NCBI RefSeq assembly: GCF_900106775.1
Contig: NZ_FNNQ01000006.1
Span: forward strand, 124,001 to 188,000
Length of the DNA: 64,000 bases
Direction: 5' to 3'
Source of the DNA: Marininema mesophilum
GTDB lineage: Bacteria; Bacillota; Bacilli; Thermoactinomycetales; DSM-45169
The notes beneath the pieces were generated by a model, which saw only the letters and a program-made list of their open reading frames with translations, did not search any database and had not been told where the DNA came from. This document shows, piece by piece, positions 63,070-64,000 of the stretch (its first letter is position 1; the number at the start of each line of letters is the position of its first letter). The position numbers were made by a program, and so were the translations under genes.

Positions 63070-63312
63070 ATGTTTCAGATAGGCATTCGTAGTATTAAAG
63101 TGCATTCGATCTCTGAAGTGGGCTCCCTCAATATCGGTACCACACTCAATTTTTTAGTCAAAAAAGAGCAACCCCCTCAAGGTGAAGAGCAGGAGAAGGA
63201 ACAAGAACCTACTGTACCACCAAGACTTCCTGATGAACAGAATCCTAAACCCCCTGAAGGGAGCCTCCCTGAACAAGATCAATCGGGAACACAGGACGTT
63301 TCCCAACCTTAA
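63070..63312 (+). CDS. GerPA/GerPF-like protein 3 with Pro/Glu-rich tail
   Basis: An 80-residue protein. The first 33 residues follow the GerPA/PF core (GIRSIKVHSISEVGSLNIGTTLNF), and the remaining half is a disordered tail rich in Pro, Glu and Gln. GGGGAGGGAG lies 5 nt before the ATG. It could be a GerPB/PD-like member. Confidence 0.68.
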   Translation: MFQIGIRSIKVHSISEVGSLNIGTTLNFLVKKEQPPQGEEQEKEQEPTVPPRLPDEQNPKPPEGSLPEQDQSGTQDVSQP

Positions 63313-63379
63313 AAAGGAGGTTATGTTGAATTGACATGAGATTGAAGAAATGTGCTACCAAACATAAGGAGGGTTTGTT

Positions 63380-63697
63380 ATGTCACAAACGAAGGTTGAT
63401 CATGTGACTCCGCCATTTGGATTTATGGGTGAACCCTCTGTGGTGAGCTCCTATGAGCCTGGATCACATTGTGCGATGGCCCCTCCAGTAGTTCAAGCAC
63501 CCATTATGCCCCATATCGTCATGCCTCACATCATCATGCCCATCATGCCTCATATCATCATGCCCCATATCATCCTTTTCCCCCATCTTATTTTGCCTGT
63601 GGTTCCACCTACTACATTTCCTGTTCCGCAGTTTCCACAACAGACGATTCCACCAGGACAAGGCCAGCAGATGTATCCTATGTATTCCCCCTACTAG
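63380..63697 (+). CDS. Met-Pro-His-Ile repeat protein, probable spore surface protein
   Basis: A 105-residue low-complexity protein. Residues about 40-70 are repeats of MPHI(I/V), then a Pro/Gln-rich tail ends QQMYPMYSPY. The composition (His, Met, Pro, Tyr) is like CotD-type and other spore-coat proteins, and the GerP genes lie directly upstream. AAGGAGGG precedes the ATG. No named family is recognised. Confidence 0.65.
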   Translation: MSQTKVDHVTPPFGFMGEPSVVSSYEPGSHCAMAPPVVQAPIMPHIVMPHIIMPIMPHIIMPHIILFPHLILPVVPPTTFPVPQFPQQTIPPGQGQQMYPMYSPY

Positions 63698-63784
63698 AGT
63701 GATTTTCTCATTGAGGTCTCATCTACTGATATCAGGGAAAAGGTATAATAAGGATGTATACCTGATGACAGGGTGTGATCGACG

Positions 63785-64000
63785 ATGGAAAAAAAAGTGC
63801 TTATCATCGAGGATGAGGCAAACCTAGCACGCTTTTTGGAGTTGGAATTTATTCATGAGGGATGGACAGTTGAGACTGCCTTTGAAGGAAGAGTAGGGCT
63901 TCAGCGTTCATTGGAAGATAGGTGGGATATCATTGTACTCGATGTGATGTTACCTGATCTAAGTGGTGTAGAAGTATGTCGCCGAATTCGCGGGGAGAGT
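63785..64000 (+). CDS. Response regulator (OmpR type), N-terminal part
   Basis: The first 72 residues of a receiver domain cut by the window end: KVLIIEDEANLARFLELEF (acidic pair), IIVLDVMLPDLSGVEVCRRIR (phospho-acceptor Asp in VLDVMLP). The motif order suggests an OmpR/PhoB family regulator. The output domain and partner kinase lie outside. Confidence 0.9.
   Translation, partial: MEKKVLIIEDEANLARFLELEFIHEGWTVETAFEGRVGLQRSLEDRWDIIVLDVMLPDLSGVEVCRRIRGES

Noticed and set aside
63464..63702. Other-frame and antisense frames in the MPHI repeat gene with Asp/His-rich or His-rich products
   Set aside because: They are by-products of the repeated CATCATG-type DNA; only the 63380 frame has a ribosome site.

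Overview
The window looks like a chromosomal segment of an endospore-forming, aerobic, low-to-mid GC Gram-positive bacterium (Bacillales). A Thermoactinomycetaceae-like or related bacillus would fit, but that assignment is inference. The evidence is: Bacillus-style cta operons for caa3-type cytochrome c oxidase, strong AGGAGG ribosome sites with many TTG and GTG starts, GerPC- and GerPA/PF-like germination proteins, Ena-like (DUF3992) endospore appendage subunits, two Spo0M homologues, a CgeB-like glycosyltransferase and a Bacillus-type tRNA-Cys with encoded CCA.

Layout. 1-0.8 kb: the end of an ABC exporter and an RsbT-like anti-sigma/kinase. 1.1-12.9 kb: two successive heme O synthase plus caa3 oxidase gene sets (ctaB, ctaC, ctaD, ctaE, ctaF, ctaG, then ctaB2, C2, D2, E2, G2); the second set has no ctaF. 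13.1-18.9 kb (minus strand): a PfpI/DJ-1 protein with a 44-bp palindrome upstream, then an AT-rich set with a sulfotransferase, a methyltransferase, two glycosyltransferases and a subtilase. 19.5-28.8 kb: an ECF sigma factor, a secreted protein, two MFS transporters, a PH-domain protein, a TetR regulator beside a secreted aerolysin-like protein, and a LysR regulator.

28.9-45.7 kb is the most distinctive region, a class I lantibiotic locus. It has three tandem precursor genes encoding the same 22-residue core, followed by lanB, lanT, lanC and lanD. The core has a nisin-like N-terminal half and a gallidermin-like C-terminal half. Two paralogous lanFEG immunity transporters flank it. A secreted S53 (sedolisin) protease sits just upstream of the precursors in place of the usual subtilisin-type LanP. 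A LanR-like DNA-binding protein without a receiver domain follows the second immunity cassette. At the right edge an HTH-TPR (RRNPP-type) regulator is followed by a 46-codon gene for a small exported peptide that is a good candidate signal. The proposed working model is LanB/C/D maturation, LanT export, external leader removal, LanFEG self-protection and peptide quorum sensing instead of a LanRK two-component system.

46-50.4 kb: a hypothetical gene, tRNA-Cys, ogt, an IS3-type transposase remnant and a duplicated block carrying divergent pairs of Ena-like genes. 50.4-57.1 kb: hemL with a truncated haemoglobin, a DUF1835 protein, a very long charged single-alpha-helix protein and an aspartase/fumarase. 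57.1-64 kb: two tandem spo0M genes, an ABC-2 transporter operon, a spore germination locus (gerPC-like, an Hsp20 and three GerPA/PF-like genes), a Met-Pro-His-Ile repeat protein and the start of a response regulator cut by the window edge.
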